A program made the position numbers and the translations under genes. A stretch of DNA of 64,000 bases from Sporosarcina ureae (GTDB lineage Bacteria > Bacillota > Bacilli > Bacillales_A > Planococcaceae). The notes under the pieces were generated by a model. It did no database searches. It saw nothing but the letters and a program-made list of their open reading frames with translations, and had not been told where the DNA came from. Positions 8,569-17,617 of this stretch are shown in pieces; within the stretch, counting starts at the first letter, position 1; every line of letters starts with the position of its first letter. The stretch covers positions 2,109,501 to 2,173,500 of the forward strand of contig NZ_CP015348.1 of NCBI RefSeq assembly GCF_002109325.1, written 5' to 3'.

Positions 8569-9171
8569 CGCGTTTGTAAATGAAGCGCGTAATATATATA
8601 CTACATCGTATTCTTTTAATTCATCCAAGTAATCATCTTTTTGTTCGTAGAAATCACTGGACAATGCACTAGTCGGTGATCCTGCCGTCGTGGAAGTATA
8701 AATGAGACCTGCCAACAACATGTTATCTGAAAGTGGCAATCCTTCTTGCGGATTTGTGTTGAACAGTGACGCCATGTCCTTTAACTCTTCCAACTCTTCC
8801 TGATTACTGACACTTGCGGAACCTTTTGCATCACTTACACTCGCGGAGAATAATAGTTCCTGTTCGAGTGTTTGTGTGACTGTCATGATGATACTACCTT
8901 TCGTAGATTCGCCAGGCAAAGGAGTTTTTAACTCGCTTATAGGCTCAGCCACTAATTTTCCTTTTTCGTACTTTTCCACCCAAAGAGAAACGTCCGTATA
9001 CGTCTGATCTGCTGTGTAATCGAACACAAACGCTGTGTTTGTTGCTGTTTCAAGTATTTGTTTTTCACGATCTGTAAGTTCAGGTATCGTCAATTTATTC
9101 GTGTCGGTTGCAGCACATGCACTGAGAACTAATAGGCAGCTTAAAATCATTATACTTGTCCATTTTTTCAT
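8548..9171 (-). CDS. Putative lipoprotein, unknown function
   Basis: 207-aa protein with a short signal peptide and lipobox LSAC (Cys ~19), so it is expected to be lipid-anchored on the outer membrane face. The mature part is acidic and Ser/Thr-rich with no motif I recognise. AAGGAGG is 8 nt before the ATG. A minus-strand TATAAT at 9198-9203 is a good -10. It converges on yqeY, and its final codons form part of the yqeY terminator stem. No partner gene is adjacent. Confidence 0.8.
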   Translation of the reverse strand: MKKWTSIMILSCLLVLSACAATDTNKLTIPELTDREKQILETATNTAFVFDYTADQTYTDVSLWVEKYEKGKLVAEPISELKTPLPGESTKGSIIMTVTQTLEQELLFSASVSDAKGSASVSNQEELEELKDMASLFNTNPQEGLPLSDNMLLAGLIYTSTTAGSPTSALSSDFYEQKDDYLDELKEYDVVYILRASFTNAKKPVDK

Positions 9172-9584
9172 CGCCTAGGCCTCCTTCTCTATATAATTCA
9201 TTATAGCATTTTACCGTACTGCCCGTAATAGTTACGTGTTTTTATAGCTTTTAATATAAATGTGTCCAAATTTATCGAATAAGTAATACTTGAATATAAA
9301 AGACATAAAAGTTCGGATGGATATTATGGAATTGAAATGACTGTTACATCATATGTAATATAGTGTTTCCAAGGTTTTATCCATTTTAATTTTGAGAAAA
9401 CGCCACAAATTCAAAGGATGAATTGAATGGATTTATTAGATGTTTTATTATAATTTAAAATAAAAAAGATATTTATTTTATAGACCAATCTTTACTATTT
9501 AATAAAACATGATAATGTTGAAAGAGAACAGCCTGCTTGCTTGCTAATAGAAAAGTAGGTAAATGATAAAATGGAGTGGTAATT
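9172..9584. other. AT-rich intergenic region
   Basis: About 410 bp of AT-rich DNA between two divergent genes. It holds the lipoprotein -10 (minus TATAAT, 9198-9203) and an uncertain TTGAAA at 9518 that could serve the acyl-CoA dehydrogenase. An eight-codon ORF with a weak ribosome site at 9427-9453 is not called a gene. No RNA motif was recognised. Confidence 0.5.
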
Positions 9585-10817
9585 TTGTTAAAAAGTGCTA
9601 TGATGGAAAAACAAAAACAACAAGATGGAATTATGCAAATTCCTGAATGGTGGACTTGTCCAGAAGGGCATGAAGAATTACAAAAAGCTGCACATGCGTT
9701 AGGCAAGAAAGAATTGCTGCCGCGTGCACTTATTTCTGATCAAGAGAGAAGTTATCCACGTGAAAGTTTACGTGAAGTTGCGAAGTCTGGTTATTCGGCT
9801 GTTACCATCCCGGTTGAAGCGGGTGGTCTGAAAGACGGATTCACAGCATTTGCAGTACTTTCCGAAAGCTTTGCGCATTATTGCCCATCTACGACGATGT
9901 GCTGGGTTATGCATATGACTACAGCACATACGATCTATGAAGCGGGAACAGAAGAACAGCGTCAGCGTCTATTACCACGCTTGCGTGAAGGACAAATCGG
10001 TGGCCTAGCGTTTAGTGAACGAGCGACAGGGGGTCACTTCTGGAATATCGGTAGTAAAGCGATACGAAATGAAAATGGTTACTTGCTGGACGCTGAAAAG
10101 TCATTCGTCACAAGTGGTGGAGAAGCAGACTTTTATTTAGTTGCAACGACATCTCCTGAAACGGATAATCCGGATAATTTAATGTTTTTATTGGTCGAAA
10201 ATGATCAGCCGGGAGTTGAAGCATTCCCGTTCGATGCAATGGGATTACGCGGAAACGCAAGTGGTCCGATGAACTTTAAAGATGTGCAAGTAGCTCTTGA
10301 AAACCGTATTGGTGGCGAAGGTGGCATGGGTTATTTCAACGATAACACAATCGACCCTCTTTTCTTACTAGGTTCAGCAGCTTGTTGGGTTGGTATTGCA
10401 CAAGGCGCTTTGAATATGGCTACAGACGGTGCTAAACGCAGAGTCCACGCAGATACAGGATCATCTGTTACAGATTATCAAGTGATTCGTCATGAGTTGG
10501 CGAAGGCGCAGATTAAAGTAGATAGCGCACGTAGTATGTTGTATCGTACAGCAGAAGCGCTAGATCGTTGCAATACGGAAGGCAAAGAGTTATCCGAGTG
10601 TTTGTACCCGTTATGGCAGTTGAAGACGCATGCGGCAGACATGGTAATTGATGTTACCAATATGGCGTTGCAAGTGTCAGGTGGCCGCGGTTATATGACA
10701 GGCCAAGTGGAAAAGTTCGTGCGTGACGGGCGTGCTGGTGCAATCATGGGACCAACAAACGAAGTGCTGCGCGAATGGATCGGTCGTACAATGATAGAAG
10801 TTCCTTGGATGGATTAA
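9585..10817 (+). CDS. Acyl-CoA dehydrogenase family flavoprotein
   Basis: About 410-aa FAD-dependent acyl-CoA dehydrogenase; the family introduces the C2-C3 double bond during beta-oxidation. Visible are the FAD/substrate region GGLAFSERATGGHF (~residues 140-155), the central beta domain (SFVTSGGEADFYLVA, DAMGLRGNASGP), and a C-terminal helical domain ending QVSGGRGYM..FVRDGRAGAIMGPTNEVLREWIG. Start chosen at TTG 9585 because GGAGTGGT sits just upstream; GTG 9576 and ATG 9600 are alternatives. Monocistronic with a strong terminator and no beta-oxidation partners nearby, so the acyl substrate cannot be told. Confidence 0.85.
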   Translation: MLKSAMMEKQKQQDGIMQIPEWWTCPEGHEELQKAAHALGKKELLPRALISDQERSYPRESLREVAKSGYSAVTIPVEAGGLKDGFTAFAVLSESFAHYCPSTTMCWVMHMTTAHTIYEAGTEEQRQRLLPRLREGQIGGLAFSERATGGHFWNIGSKAIRNENGYLLDAEKSFVTSGGEADFYLVATTSPETDNPDNLMFLLVENDQPGVEAFPFDAMGLRGNASGPMNFKDVQVALENRIGGEGGMGYFNDNTIDPLFLLGSAACWVGIAQGALNMATDGAKRRVHADTGSSVTDYQVIRHELAKAQIKVDSARSMLYRTAEALDRCNTEGKELSECLYPLWQLKTHAADMVIDVTNMALQVSGGRGYMTGQVEKFVRDGRAGAIMGPTNEVLREWIGRTMIEVPWMD

Positions 10818-10826
10818 TTAAATCAA

Positions 10827-10871
10827 AAAAAACAGTCACCGTAGATTTTTATCTGCTGGTGACTGTTTTTT
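10827..10871 (+). terminator. Bidirectional terminator
   Basis: AAAAAACAGTCACC / GGTGACTGTTTTTT with an inner GTAGAT/ATCTGC stem. The T and A runs suit both the dehydrogenase gene and the convergent ABC operon. Confidence 0.9.
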
Positions 10872-10937
10872 ATTTAGGCGTAGAAGTGAAAGGCAAGTAG
10901 GTAGCGTTTCACCTTTCACTTTTGATTCTTTCTATCT

Positions 10938-12455
10938 TCACTTCAACAAACCTTGTTCTTTCAAGAATGCTTCTGCTACTTCGTCAGCTTTCGCACCTTC
11001 AGAGTTCACTTGGTAGTTCATCTCGCGCATTTCATCGTCTGTTACGATTCCTGCAAGACTGTTTAACGCATCTTCGAGTTCAGGATACTTCTTCAGCGTA
11101 TCTTTTCGAAGTAGCGGTGCGCCTTGGTATGGCGGGAATAGTTCTTTATCATCTTCGAGCACCGTCATATCATATTCCCGAAGTTCGCTGTCAGTCGAGT
11201 AGGCATCCATCAAGTTGATTTCGCCTGCTTCGATTGCTTGATAGCGTAGTTTCGGTTCCATTGTTTTAATGGAGGAAAACGTTATGCCGTAAAGCTTTTG
11301 AATTCCAAGATAGCCATCTTCACGATCGTTAAACTCCAGTGTAAATCCTGCTTTTACTGCATTTTCCACAGAAGCTAGATCGGACATCGTTTTTAGCCCG
11401 TACTCTTCTTGGAATGCTTTGGAAACAGCGAGAGTATAGGTGTTATTGAACGACATCGGTGTCATAAGTGTCATATCAAACTGTTCATCAAGTCCTTTTC
11501 GTGCTTGCTCATATACTTCATCGCGGTCATTGCTGACGGCTTCTTCTTTCAAGAACTCCGATATAGCAGTGCCTGTAAATTCAGGATACAAATCAATGCT
11601 TCCTGACTTCAACGCATTAAATACAAATGAAGTTTTGCCGAGCCCTGGCTTTAATTCGACAGATAAATCTGTTTGGTCTTCGATCAACAACTTGTACATA
11701 TTAATAAGAATTTCAGGTTCTGCACCAAGTTTTGCTCCTATCACTAATTCGTCCTTCTTGCTGCCTCCTATGAATGGTGCGGCAATCATCAAGACGGCGG
11801 CAATCACAAAAATTGTAAATGCCGTAATGGCTTTTTTGAATGAAAGACCTTCAAATATCTTCAATACGAAATCAAAGAACAATGCGAGTAATGCGGCTGG
11901 TATTGCACCTAGTATGATTAACGAAGGATTATTCCGATCAATTCCGAGTAATATTAAATCTCCGAGTCCACCTGCACCAATCAATGCTGCAAGTGTCGCA
12001 GTTCCGATGATGAGCACCATCGATGTACGGATACCCGCCATAATGATCGGCATGGCTAGTGGTAATTCGACTTTCATTAATCGTTTTCGCGTGTTCATGC
12101 CCATTGCGGTAGCAGCTTCGCGAAGGGAAGGGTCGACTTCTTTAATACCGGTATACGTATTGCGTAAAATAGGCAGCAATGCATAAACTACTAGCGCAAT
12201 GATGGCCGGCACTTTTCCGATGCCGAATAGTGGGATCAATAACCCTAGAAGTGCCAGTGAAGGTATCGTCTGCATCACAGCACTCACTCCGATGACAGAT
12301 TCCGCTATTTTTCGCCGATTGGTTAAATAAATCCCCAATGGCACAGCGATCAGCACAGCAATGAGTAAGGAAATTAATGAAATCTGAATATGTTCAATGA
12401 GTGCTTCAAGTAATTGTCCACGACGGTCTTGGAAAACATCAAGGAAATTATTCAT
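10938..12455 (-). CDS. Fused ABC permease-substrate-binding protein (OpuF/BilE/EgtU type)
   Basis: 505-aa fusion. Residues 1-215 are an OpuBB/OpuCB-like permease (TM helices, PSLALLGLLIP, and the coupling-loop pattern EAATAMGM). After a TM linker (~220-235), residues 240-505 form an extracellular OpuAC-like binding domain (KLGAEPEILINMYKLL, KSGSIDLYPEFTGTA, TLEFNDREDGYLG). The architecture matches OpuFB, Listeria BilEB and the ergothioneine importer EgtU, whose S. aureus homologue is almost the same length. Substrate (betaine-type osmolyte, bile-linked or ergothioneine) cannot be decided by eye. Overlaps the ATPase gene by 8 nt, so the two are coupled. Confidence 0.85.
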   Translation of the reverse strand: MNNFLDVFQDRRGQLLEALIEHIQISLISLLIAVLIAVPLGIYLTNRRKIAESVIGVSAVMQTIPSLALLGLLIPLFGIGKVPAIIALVVYALLPILRNTYTGIKEVDPSLREAATAMGMNTRKRLMKVELPLAMPIIMAGIRTSMVLIIGTATLAALIGAGGLGDLILLGIDRNNPSLIILGAIPAALLALFFDFVLKIFEGLSFKKAITAFTIFVIAAVLMIAAPFIGGSKKDELVIGAKLGAEPEILINMYKLLIEDQTDLSVELKPGLGKTSFVFNALKSGSIDLYPEFTGTAISEFLKEEAVSNDRDEVYEQARKGLDEQFDMTLMTPMSFNNTYTLAVSKAFQEEYGLKTMSDLASVENAVKAGFTLEFNDREDGYLGIQKLYGITFSSIKTMEPKLRYQAIEAGEINLMDAYSTDSELREYDMTVLEDDKELFPPYQGAPLLRKDTLKKYPELEDALNSLAGIVTDDEMREMNYQVNSEGAKADEVAEAFLKEQGLLK

Positions 12456-13398
12456 TGGATGCTCCTCCCTTCACCGCTTGTTCAGCCAAGAAACGAAGAA
12501 TACCTTCTCGGGTAACCATTCCAATCACTTGTCCATCCTGTTGGATCGCCACTTGATCTTCCGAAGCCAAAAACTGAAGCAATGGGCCCCATTCGGAATT
12601 AATTGGAATTGCAAAGGATAGTGACAGATCTGTTGGAATATCTTCTATATGGTCCCTGATAGAAAATGTTTGTGCAGCAGCGGAAGCTGTAAATTCACGT
12701 ACGAACGGTGAAGCAGGTTGAATGAGAATTTTCTGAGGTGTATCTACCTGTTCGATTTTTCCTTCGTTCATGATGCAGACACGATCCCCTAGTTTAAACG
12801 CTTCCTGTAAATCATGCGTTACGAATACAATGGTCTTTTGGATTCTGCGCTGTAATTCAAGCAAATCATCCTGTAGCTTCAAACGGCTGATTGGATCTAA
12901 TGCGCTGAATGGCTCATCCATCAATAGAATCTCGGGATCTGCAGCAAGTGCACGCACCACACCCACCCGTTGTTGTTGACCACCGGACAGTTCATTCGGT
13001 TTACGCTTCCTATAAACATCGGGATCGAGACCAACCATTTCAAGTAATTCAGTTACACGTTCACGGACTTTCTTTTTCTTCCAACCGACGAGTTCGGGTA
13101 CAACTGCAATATTTTCTTCAATCGTCATATGAGGGAATAAAGCGATTTGCTGTAGCACATAGCCTATTTGCCAGCGCAGCTCATGGATTGGGTAGTCGCT
13201 AATCCTCTTATCGTCAAGCCAAATTGTTCCTTTTGTAAGTGGGATGAGCCTGTTGATCATCTTGAGTGTTGTGGTTTTTCCGCAACCACTGGGTCCGACC
13301 AAAACAAGAAACTCTCCCCGTTTAATTTCTAGATTCACTGAATTCACGACTAAATGCGACATATCATAACTCTTTGAGACTTCTTCAAAACGAATCAT
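12448..13398 (-). CDS. ABC importer ATPase with CBS-like tail (OpuFA/EgtUA type)
   Basis: 316-aa ATP-binding subunit for the adjacent fused permease. Walker A GPSGCGKTT (~residues 36-44), Q-loop YVLQQ, signature LSGGQQQR, Walker B ILLMDEP and switch His in VFVTHD. Residues ~235-316 form a single CBS-like module (QDGQVIGMVTREGILRFL), as in OpuA/OpuC ATPases that sense ionic strength or nucleotides. The start is the ATG at 13398, 7 nt after GGAGG; an upstream in-frame ATG abuts the ribosome site. First gene of a two-gene operon read leftward. Confidence 0.9.
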   Translation of the reverse strand: MIRFEEVSKSYDMSHLVVNSVNLEIKRGEFLVLVGPSGCGKTTTLKMINRLIPLTKGTIWLDDKRISDYPIHELRWQIGYVLQQIALFPHMTIEENIAVVPELVGWKKKKVRERVTELLEMVGLDPDVYRKRKPNELSGGQQQRVGVVRALAADPEILLMDEPFSALDPISRLKLQDDLLELQRRIQKTIVFVTHDLQEAFKLGDRVCIMNEGKIEQVDTPQKILIQPASPFVREFTASAAAQTFSIRDHIEDIPTDLSLSFAIPINSEWGPLLQFLASEDQVAIQQDGQVIGMVTREGILRFLAEQAVKGGASNE

Positions 13399-13500
13399 TA
13401 ACATCCCTCCTTTGTTGTTATAATTTTCACATATCACCAGAAAAATAGAAAGTTATATCACTTTAAACAGAATAATAAAAGTTGTGAAGTGTAATATGCT

Positions 13501-13520
13501 GTTCATTCTCCGTTCATCTT
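13501..13520 (+). promoter_or_regulatory. HssR-like direct repeat before hrtBA-like genes
   Basis: GTTCATTCT and GTTCATCTT, separated by CC, resemble the HssR target GTTCATATT-N2-GTTCATATT with seven of nine matches per half and the same 2-nt spacing. TATAAG at 13533-13538 is a plausible -10, with the second half-site occupying the -35 position, as expected for an OmpR-type activator. Confidence 0.55.
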
Positions 13521-13566
13521 CACAAGATACGATATAAGTATAAAGAAAAATACGGAGGCGCTCGAT

Positions 13567-14598
13567 ATGAAAATCGCGTGGAAAGAAATGAAGAAAAGTA
13601 AAGCAAAGTTCTTGATTCTAGGATCCATCATATTCTTAGTCAGTTTTTTGACATTTATTATTTCAGGATTAGCGAATGGATTATCACAGGACAACGCGGC
13701 GTTGATCAAAGATTTACCGCAAGGGCAGTTTTATTTGGATAAGGATGCAGACAGTACGTATAATCTTTCAAAAATAGATGCAGAAGTACAGAAACAAATT
13801 CTCATCGATCAACCCGATGCAACTGCATTTTCGGTTCAGATGGGCTTTGTCAATGATTCGGAAGACAAACAGCATAGTGTTGCGTTCGTTGCATCTACCG
13901 GCTCGCAGCTGTTTGAAAACGTCAAAGAAGGCGAGATTGTACTGGATAGTACATTGAAAGAAGAGGGCATTAAAGTTGGGGATGTCTTAACAAATAATCA
14001 ATTTAGCGGTGAATTCGTCGTCAAAGGGTTCGTTGACCAGCAAAAATATAGTCACGCACCTGTCGCATTCATCGACATGACTAACTATCAAGAAATCTAT
14101 CGTGTAATGGAAATGCAGACGATTTTCATTCCAGGCAAAGATACATCAACACTAAGTGCACTAGATTCATTCTCTAATAAAGAATTTCTGAATGCCATTC
14201 CAAGTTACAGTGCGGAACAGATGTCGTTGAATATGATTGTTTGGTTCCTTGTAATCATCAGCGGTATGTTGTTTGCGATTTTCTTCTATATGATGAACGT
14301 GCAAAAAATTGGTTTGTACGGAATATTAAAAGCAATCGGCATGAAGACTATGTCATTATTTAAGATGATTTGGTATCAAATGCTTGTGATTACAGCTATT
14401 TCACTCGTGCTTTCCATTGCGCTCAGCCAAGCATTTAGCTTTATTGCCCCTGATGGCATGCCATTCCATTTAACAATGGATACCGTATTGATGCTGTCCG
14501 CAGTATTTATGGTAGTCGGTTTTATAGGAGCAACAATTTCTGGATTCCAAGTGAAAAGAATCGAACCGCTACAAGCGATTCAACAAGGAGAGATGTAA
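13567..14598 (+). CDS. hrtB: HrtB-like ABC transporter permease (heme efflux)
   Basis: 343-aa FtsX/MacB-type permease: one N-terminal TM helix (residues ~17-38), a large extracellular domain (~40-220), then three TM helices. The stretch IPSYSAEQMSLNM followed by YMMNVQKIGLYGILKAIGMK closely resembles staphylococcal HrtB. HrtAB expels toxic heme or porphyrin from the membrane. ATG follows GGAGG (gene end to ATPase start is 1 nt). An HssR-like direct repeat precedes the gene, supporting heme-responsive control, but no hssRS pair is adjacent. A general peptide or lipid exporter is the alternative. Confidence 0.7.
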   Translation: MKIAWKEMKKSKAKFLILGSIIFLVSFLTFIISGLANGLSQDNAALIKDLPQGQFYLDKDADSTYNLSKIDAEVQKQILIDQPDATAFSVQMGFVNDSEDKQHSVAFVASTGSQLFENVKEGEIVLDSTLKEEGIKVGDVLTNNQFSGEFVVKGFVDQQKYSHAPVAFIDMTNYQEIYRVMEMQTIFIPGKDTSTLSALDSFSNKEFLNAIPSYSAEQMSLNMIVWFLVIISGMLFAIFFYMMNVQKIGLYGILKAIGMKTMSLFKMIWYQMLVITAISLVLSIALSQAFSFIAPDGMPFHLTMDTVLMLSAVFMVVGFIGATISGFQVKRIEPLQAIQQGEM

Positions 14599-14599
14599 T

Positions 14600-15277
14600 A
14601 TGTCTACCTTTACAATTGACGAAGTGAAAAAAACATTTTCTAACGGTGAAATTGAAGAAGTAGTATTAAAGGGTGTAAATTTATCGTTAAAAGAAGGAGA
14701 GATCACAGCGTTGGTCGGCCCTTCAGGTTCTGGTAAATCTACCATTCTGACGATTGCAGCTGGATTGCAGAAAGCTTCCGGTGGTGAGATTTTATTCGAA
14801 GGAAAAGACATGACTAAAATGAGCCAAGAAGAAATTCGTCATATACGTGCGACAGACTTTGGATTTGTTTTTCAGTCTTCTCACCTAGTTCCGTTCCTAA
14901 CCGTAGAAGAGCAATTAGAGTTGATGCTCGATGTATCGGAAACGAAAATGAGTAAAAAAGAGCAGACTACAGCCATAGCAGATATTTTAAAGTTAGTCGA
15001 TATGGAACACCGTAAAGATGCGTATCCTTCTTCGTTATCTGGGGGAGAACGTCAGCGTGTGGCAATTGCGCGTGCAATCATTCATCGTCCTAAAATCTTA
15101 TTTGCGGATGAACCAACAGCAAGTCTTGATACTAAACGCTCAAAAAGTGTCATGGAATTACTGCAGGAATTAACGCGTACACTGAATTTAACGACGCTGA
15201 TGGTGACGCATGATGAAGAAATGCTTCCTTACGCAGATCGTATTATTACGATGCGTGACGGCTATATCGTGGAATGA
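14600..15277 (+). CDS. hrtA: HrtA-like ABC transporter ATPase
   Basis: 225-aa ATPase of the MacB/LolD/HrtA class. Walker A GPSGSGKST, Q-loop FVFQSSH, signature LSGGERQR, Walker B ILFADEP and switch region LMVTHDEE. It starts 1 nt after the permease stop with AAGGAGA 8 nt upstream, so it is coupled to it. It energises the HrtB-like permease. The gene order permease-ATPase is the reverse of S. aureus hrtAB. Confidence 0.75.
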   Translation: MSTFTIDEVKKTFSNGEIEEVVLKGVNLSLKEGEITALVGPSGSGKSTILTIAAGLQKASGGEILFEGKDMTKMSQEEIRHIRATDFGFVFQSSHLVPFLTVEEQLELMLDVSETKMSKKEQTTAIADILKLVDMEHRKDAYPSSLSGGERQRVAIARAIIHRPKILFADEPTASLDTKRSKSVMELLQELTRTLNLTTLMVTHDEEMLPYADRIITMRDGYIVE

Positions 15278-15278
15278 A

Positions 15279-15397
15279 TGTGCAAGTGACTTGGCAACAT
15301 ATGTCCTATCAAAAAAATGCCGCGATCAAATTAAAGATGGAACGATCAACTGGGACGAAGTATTAGCGAAACCTGAAAAGAAACAAGCTCTTCAACG
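15279..15397 (+). pseudogene. Possible gene remnant with coding character
   Basis: One open frame after the hrtA stop encodes a hydrophilic stretch including DQIKDGTINWDEVLAKPEKK and then runs into a terminator. It has no start codon or ribosome site. Its composition looks like the C-terminus of a real protein, so it may be the tail of a deleted gene. It could also be chance. Confidence 0.25.
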
Positions 15398-15429
15398 CGT
15401 CTGTCACATAAAGTGGCAGGCGTTTTTTT
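15398..15429 (+). terminator. Terminator after hrtBA
   Basis: CGTCTGTCAC / GTGGCAGGCG stem (two wobble pairs), 5-nt loop, seven Ts. Confidence 0.85.
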
Positions 15430-15475
15430 CTGTGGTAAACTAGTGGAATATAGAACAGAAAAGGGGAAGATATCC

Positions 15476-16105
15476 ATGCAATCACCATTTACATTTGTAC
15501 ACACTGCACCGACGAATGTCTCAGGAAAAATGCCTGCACTATTTTTACTTCATGGAATGGGGAGTCATGAAGAAGACTTGCCGCAGTTAGTCAAAGACTT
15601 TAAAGAAACACATCATATTTTCAGTTTAAGAGGACCCGTCGTACATGCACCAGGCTATGCATTCTTCACGATTGAAGAAGAGGGCAGACCAGAACGGAAT
15701 GTATTTGATAAAGTATTAGTTTATATTCAATCATTTATTCGCGAAGCCATCCAGGAGTACGATCTTGATCCAGAACGTTTAACAGTCGTTGGTTTTAGCC
15801 AAGGAGCCGTGTTAGCACAAGCACTTGGATTAACTCTGATCCCATCACTTCGTGGCGTAGTAGCCCTTAGCGGGTATGTACCCGATTTCGTAAAAAATGA
15901 ATATGCTATACAATCAGTAGAAAATCAGCAAATATTCATTTCTCATGGCGACTTTGATTATGTAATTCCTTCCCAATCAGGAGTCGAAAGCAAGGAATAT
16001 TTCGAATCACTCGGTGCGGATGTAACATTCAAGACCTATCAAGACGGACATGGAGTTACACCCGAAAATCAACGAGACTTGGTGACGTTTATTCAGTCAC
16101 TATAA
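15476..16105 (+). CDS. Phospholipase/carboxylesterase-family alpha/beta hydrolase
   Basis: 209-aa serine hydrolase of the small carboxylesterase/MhqD-YodD type. The nucleophile elbow is GFSQG (Ser ~108), the acid is in HGDFDYVIP (~163) and the catalytic His in YQDGHG (~191); the oxyanion loop is LLHGMGSHEEDL (~23-34). Cytoplasmic, no signal peptide. AAGGGGA is 8 nt before the ATG. First of three same-strand genes spaced 12 nt or overlapping. The natural ester substrate is unknown; relatives respond to quinone stress, but no MhqR site was recognised here. Confidence 0.8.
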   Translation: MQSPFTFVHTAPTNVSGKMPALFLLHGMGSHEEDLPQLVKDFKETHHIFSLRGPVVHAPGYAFFTIEEEGRPERNVFDKVLVYIQSFIREAIQEYDLDPERLTVVGFSQGAVLAQALGLTLIPSLRGVVALSGYVPDFVKNEYAIQSVENQQIFISHGDFDYVIPSQSGVESKEYFESLGADVTFKTYQDGHGVTPENQRDLVTFIQSL

Positions 16106-16117
16106 GGAGTTGGTCCG

Positions 16118-17005
16118 ATGAAGATTAAACCGTTTTGGGCAATTTTATTGGTAATTGTGCTTATTTGGGCTGGTAATTATATATACGCGGAAAAACATAA
16201 GCTCAAGCATCCGGTCTTTCTAAATCACTATCTGGATTTAAACGCGGACTACGAACAGTATATTCCGTTTTATTTTATTACAAATAAAGAAGATACGTCT
16301 TTCATTCAAACGGTAGAATTAGGAAGTATTCGTGGAATGCCAGATCAATTCCGTGGAGATAATGGAATAGAAGAAATGGAGCAATTCGGTAGGTATTCGC
16401 TAAAGAGAGTGTATATCCAATTTAATCCTGAAACATATGTGACTCCCAGTGAGACGAAGAAGTTCGATGAAATGACGGTCTACTTCTCGGAAAATCATAC
16501 AACGAACTATCCAATAGGGCGAATCGTTTTCCAACCCGAAAAAGAAGAGCGGAATCCTTTGTCGTTTAAGTCGGGCTCATCCGGTGAGTACACAGAGACA
16601 CGTCTGAATGTGACAGAAGCATTAGCACTAGAATCAGTAAGTACGGCATTTGATGACGCATTACAAGATCGATTTCACATCAAATTGCAAAATGCAAATA
16701 GTAATGAAACCGTACAACCCAATCCAGTAATAGAAAACGCCGAGTGGAATAAAGCGACAGGTAGTGATGTGCGTGAGGTGAATTTTCCTTTGCATTTGGA
16801 TAAAAGTGACTGGCTGACCGTGAAAAGTTATGCTGATCCTTCACTGCATGCCGCCATGGACGTGAAGATTAATTTGTCTGGTACGACGGAAACCGGCAAA
16901 CCATTTACTGCACAAGTCGGTCATCTCCAGTACGAACCGGATTTGACGAAAGATTCCATTCAACAAATTATTGACGAGCGAGTGGAGGTGGCCCATCATG
17001 AATAA
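16118..17005 (+). CDS. Membrane-anchored extracellular protein, unknown
   Basis: 295-aa protein with one N-terminal TM helix (residues ~7-24) and a long, probably extracytoplasmic beta-rich part. I do not recognise a family. AAGGAG lies 9 nt before the ATG. It begins 12 nt after the esterase gene and overlaps the next membrane-protein gene by 8 nt, so the three probably form one operon. The next gene may encode its membrane partner. Confidence 0.75.
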   Translation: MKIKPFWAILLVIVLIWAGNYIYAEKHKLKHPVFLNHYLDLNADYEQYIPFYFITNKEDTSFIQTVELGSIRGMPDQFRGDNGIEEMEQFGRYSLKRVYIQFNPETYVTPSETKKFDEMTVYFSENHTTNYPIGRIVFQPEKEERNPLSFKSGSSGEYTETRLNVTEALALESVSTAFDDALQDRFHIKLQNANSNETVQPNPVIENAEWNKATGSDVREVNFPLHLDKSDWLTVKSYADPSLHAAMDVKINLSGTTETGKPFTAQVGHLQYEPDLTKDSIQQIIDERVEVAHHE

Positions 17006-17564
17006 AGCATTCAGGCTATTTTTCTGGGGCTATCTCTTCGTATTCTTTCGTTTACAAATAGGTATCGACATACTAGCAGCACCGATCGGTTACTATATGA
17101 TTTATTCGGGAGCAGGACTACTTGCCGAACGATTTCCGATAGCGAAAAAAGTGGAACTTACTGCGTTTATTGGCATGTTGATTTCAGTGCCTGGTGTTTT
17201 TGTGAACTTAGGCGAAGTCACAAGTGGTGGTTGGACGTTGTATGCAGAATTCCTCTTCGTCTGGAAAGTAATCGTTGTATATTACTTGTTCAGTACTTGG
17301 AAATCCATGACACAACAAACCGGTCAAGCGCATATTCGTAATCGTCTACACATGTCCTATATTTGGTATGTGAGTATTAATTTCTTGATGATGCTGATGA
17401 CTGCATTTTCATTGAACTTTGGCGATCATGCTTTTTCCACACTTTTTATCGCGACTAGTTTTGCAGTTGTGGCGATGGATATTATTCTTCTATTCCTTAT
17501 CGCAGCTTTGCGTAGAGTGGATTGGTTAGAATATGAAACAAACAAGACTTCACTAATTCAGTGA
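16998..17564 (+). CDS. Small multi-pass membrane protein, unknown
   Basis: 188-aa protein with about five TM helices and short loops. No family recognised. Start chosen at ATG 16998 because GGAGGTGG precedes it by 6 nt; an upstream in-frame codon at 16971 has no ribosome site. Overlaps the preceding gene by 8 nt. Its stop codon lies inside its own terminator hairpin. Confidence 0.75.
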   Translation: MNKAFRLFFWGYLFVFFRLQIGIDILAAPIGYYMIYSGAGLLAERFPIAKKVELTAFIGMLISVPGVFVNLGEVTSGGWTLYAEFLFVWKVIVVYYLFSTWKSMTQQTGQAHIRNRLHMSYIWYVSINFLMMLMTAFSLNFGDHAFSTLFIATSFAVVAMDIILLFLIAALRRVDWLEYETNKTSLIQ

Positions 17565-17580
17565 TGTCTTGTTTGTTTTT
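17540..17580 (+). terminator. Terminator overlapping the preceding ORF end
   Basis: AAACAAGACTTCACT / AGTGATGTCTTGTTT (one mismatch), followed by G and five Ts. The left arm is coding sequence. Confidence 0.85.
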
Positions 17581-17617
17581 CAAATCAATATCTAGTTAAT
17601 CAACATTGTTCCCTTTA

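Noticed and set aside
11440-12186. 248-codon plus-strand ORF
   Set aside because: It is antisense to the fused ABC permease gene, has no ribosome site and a non-protein-like composition.
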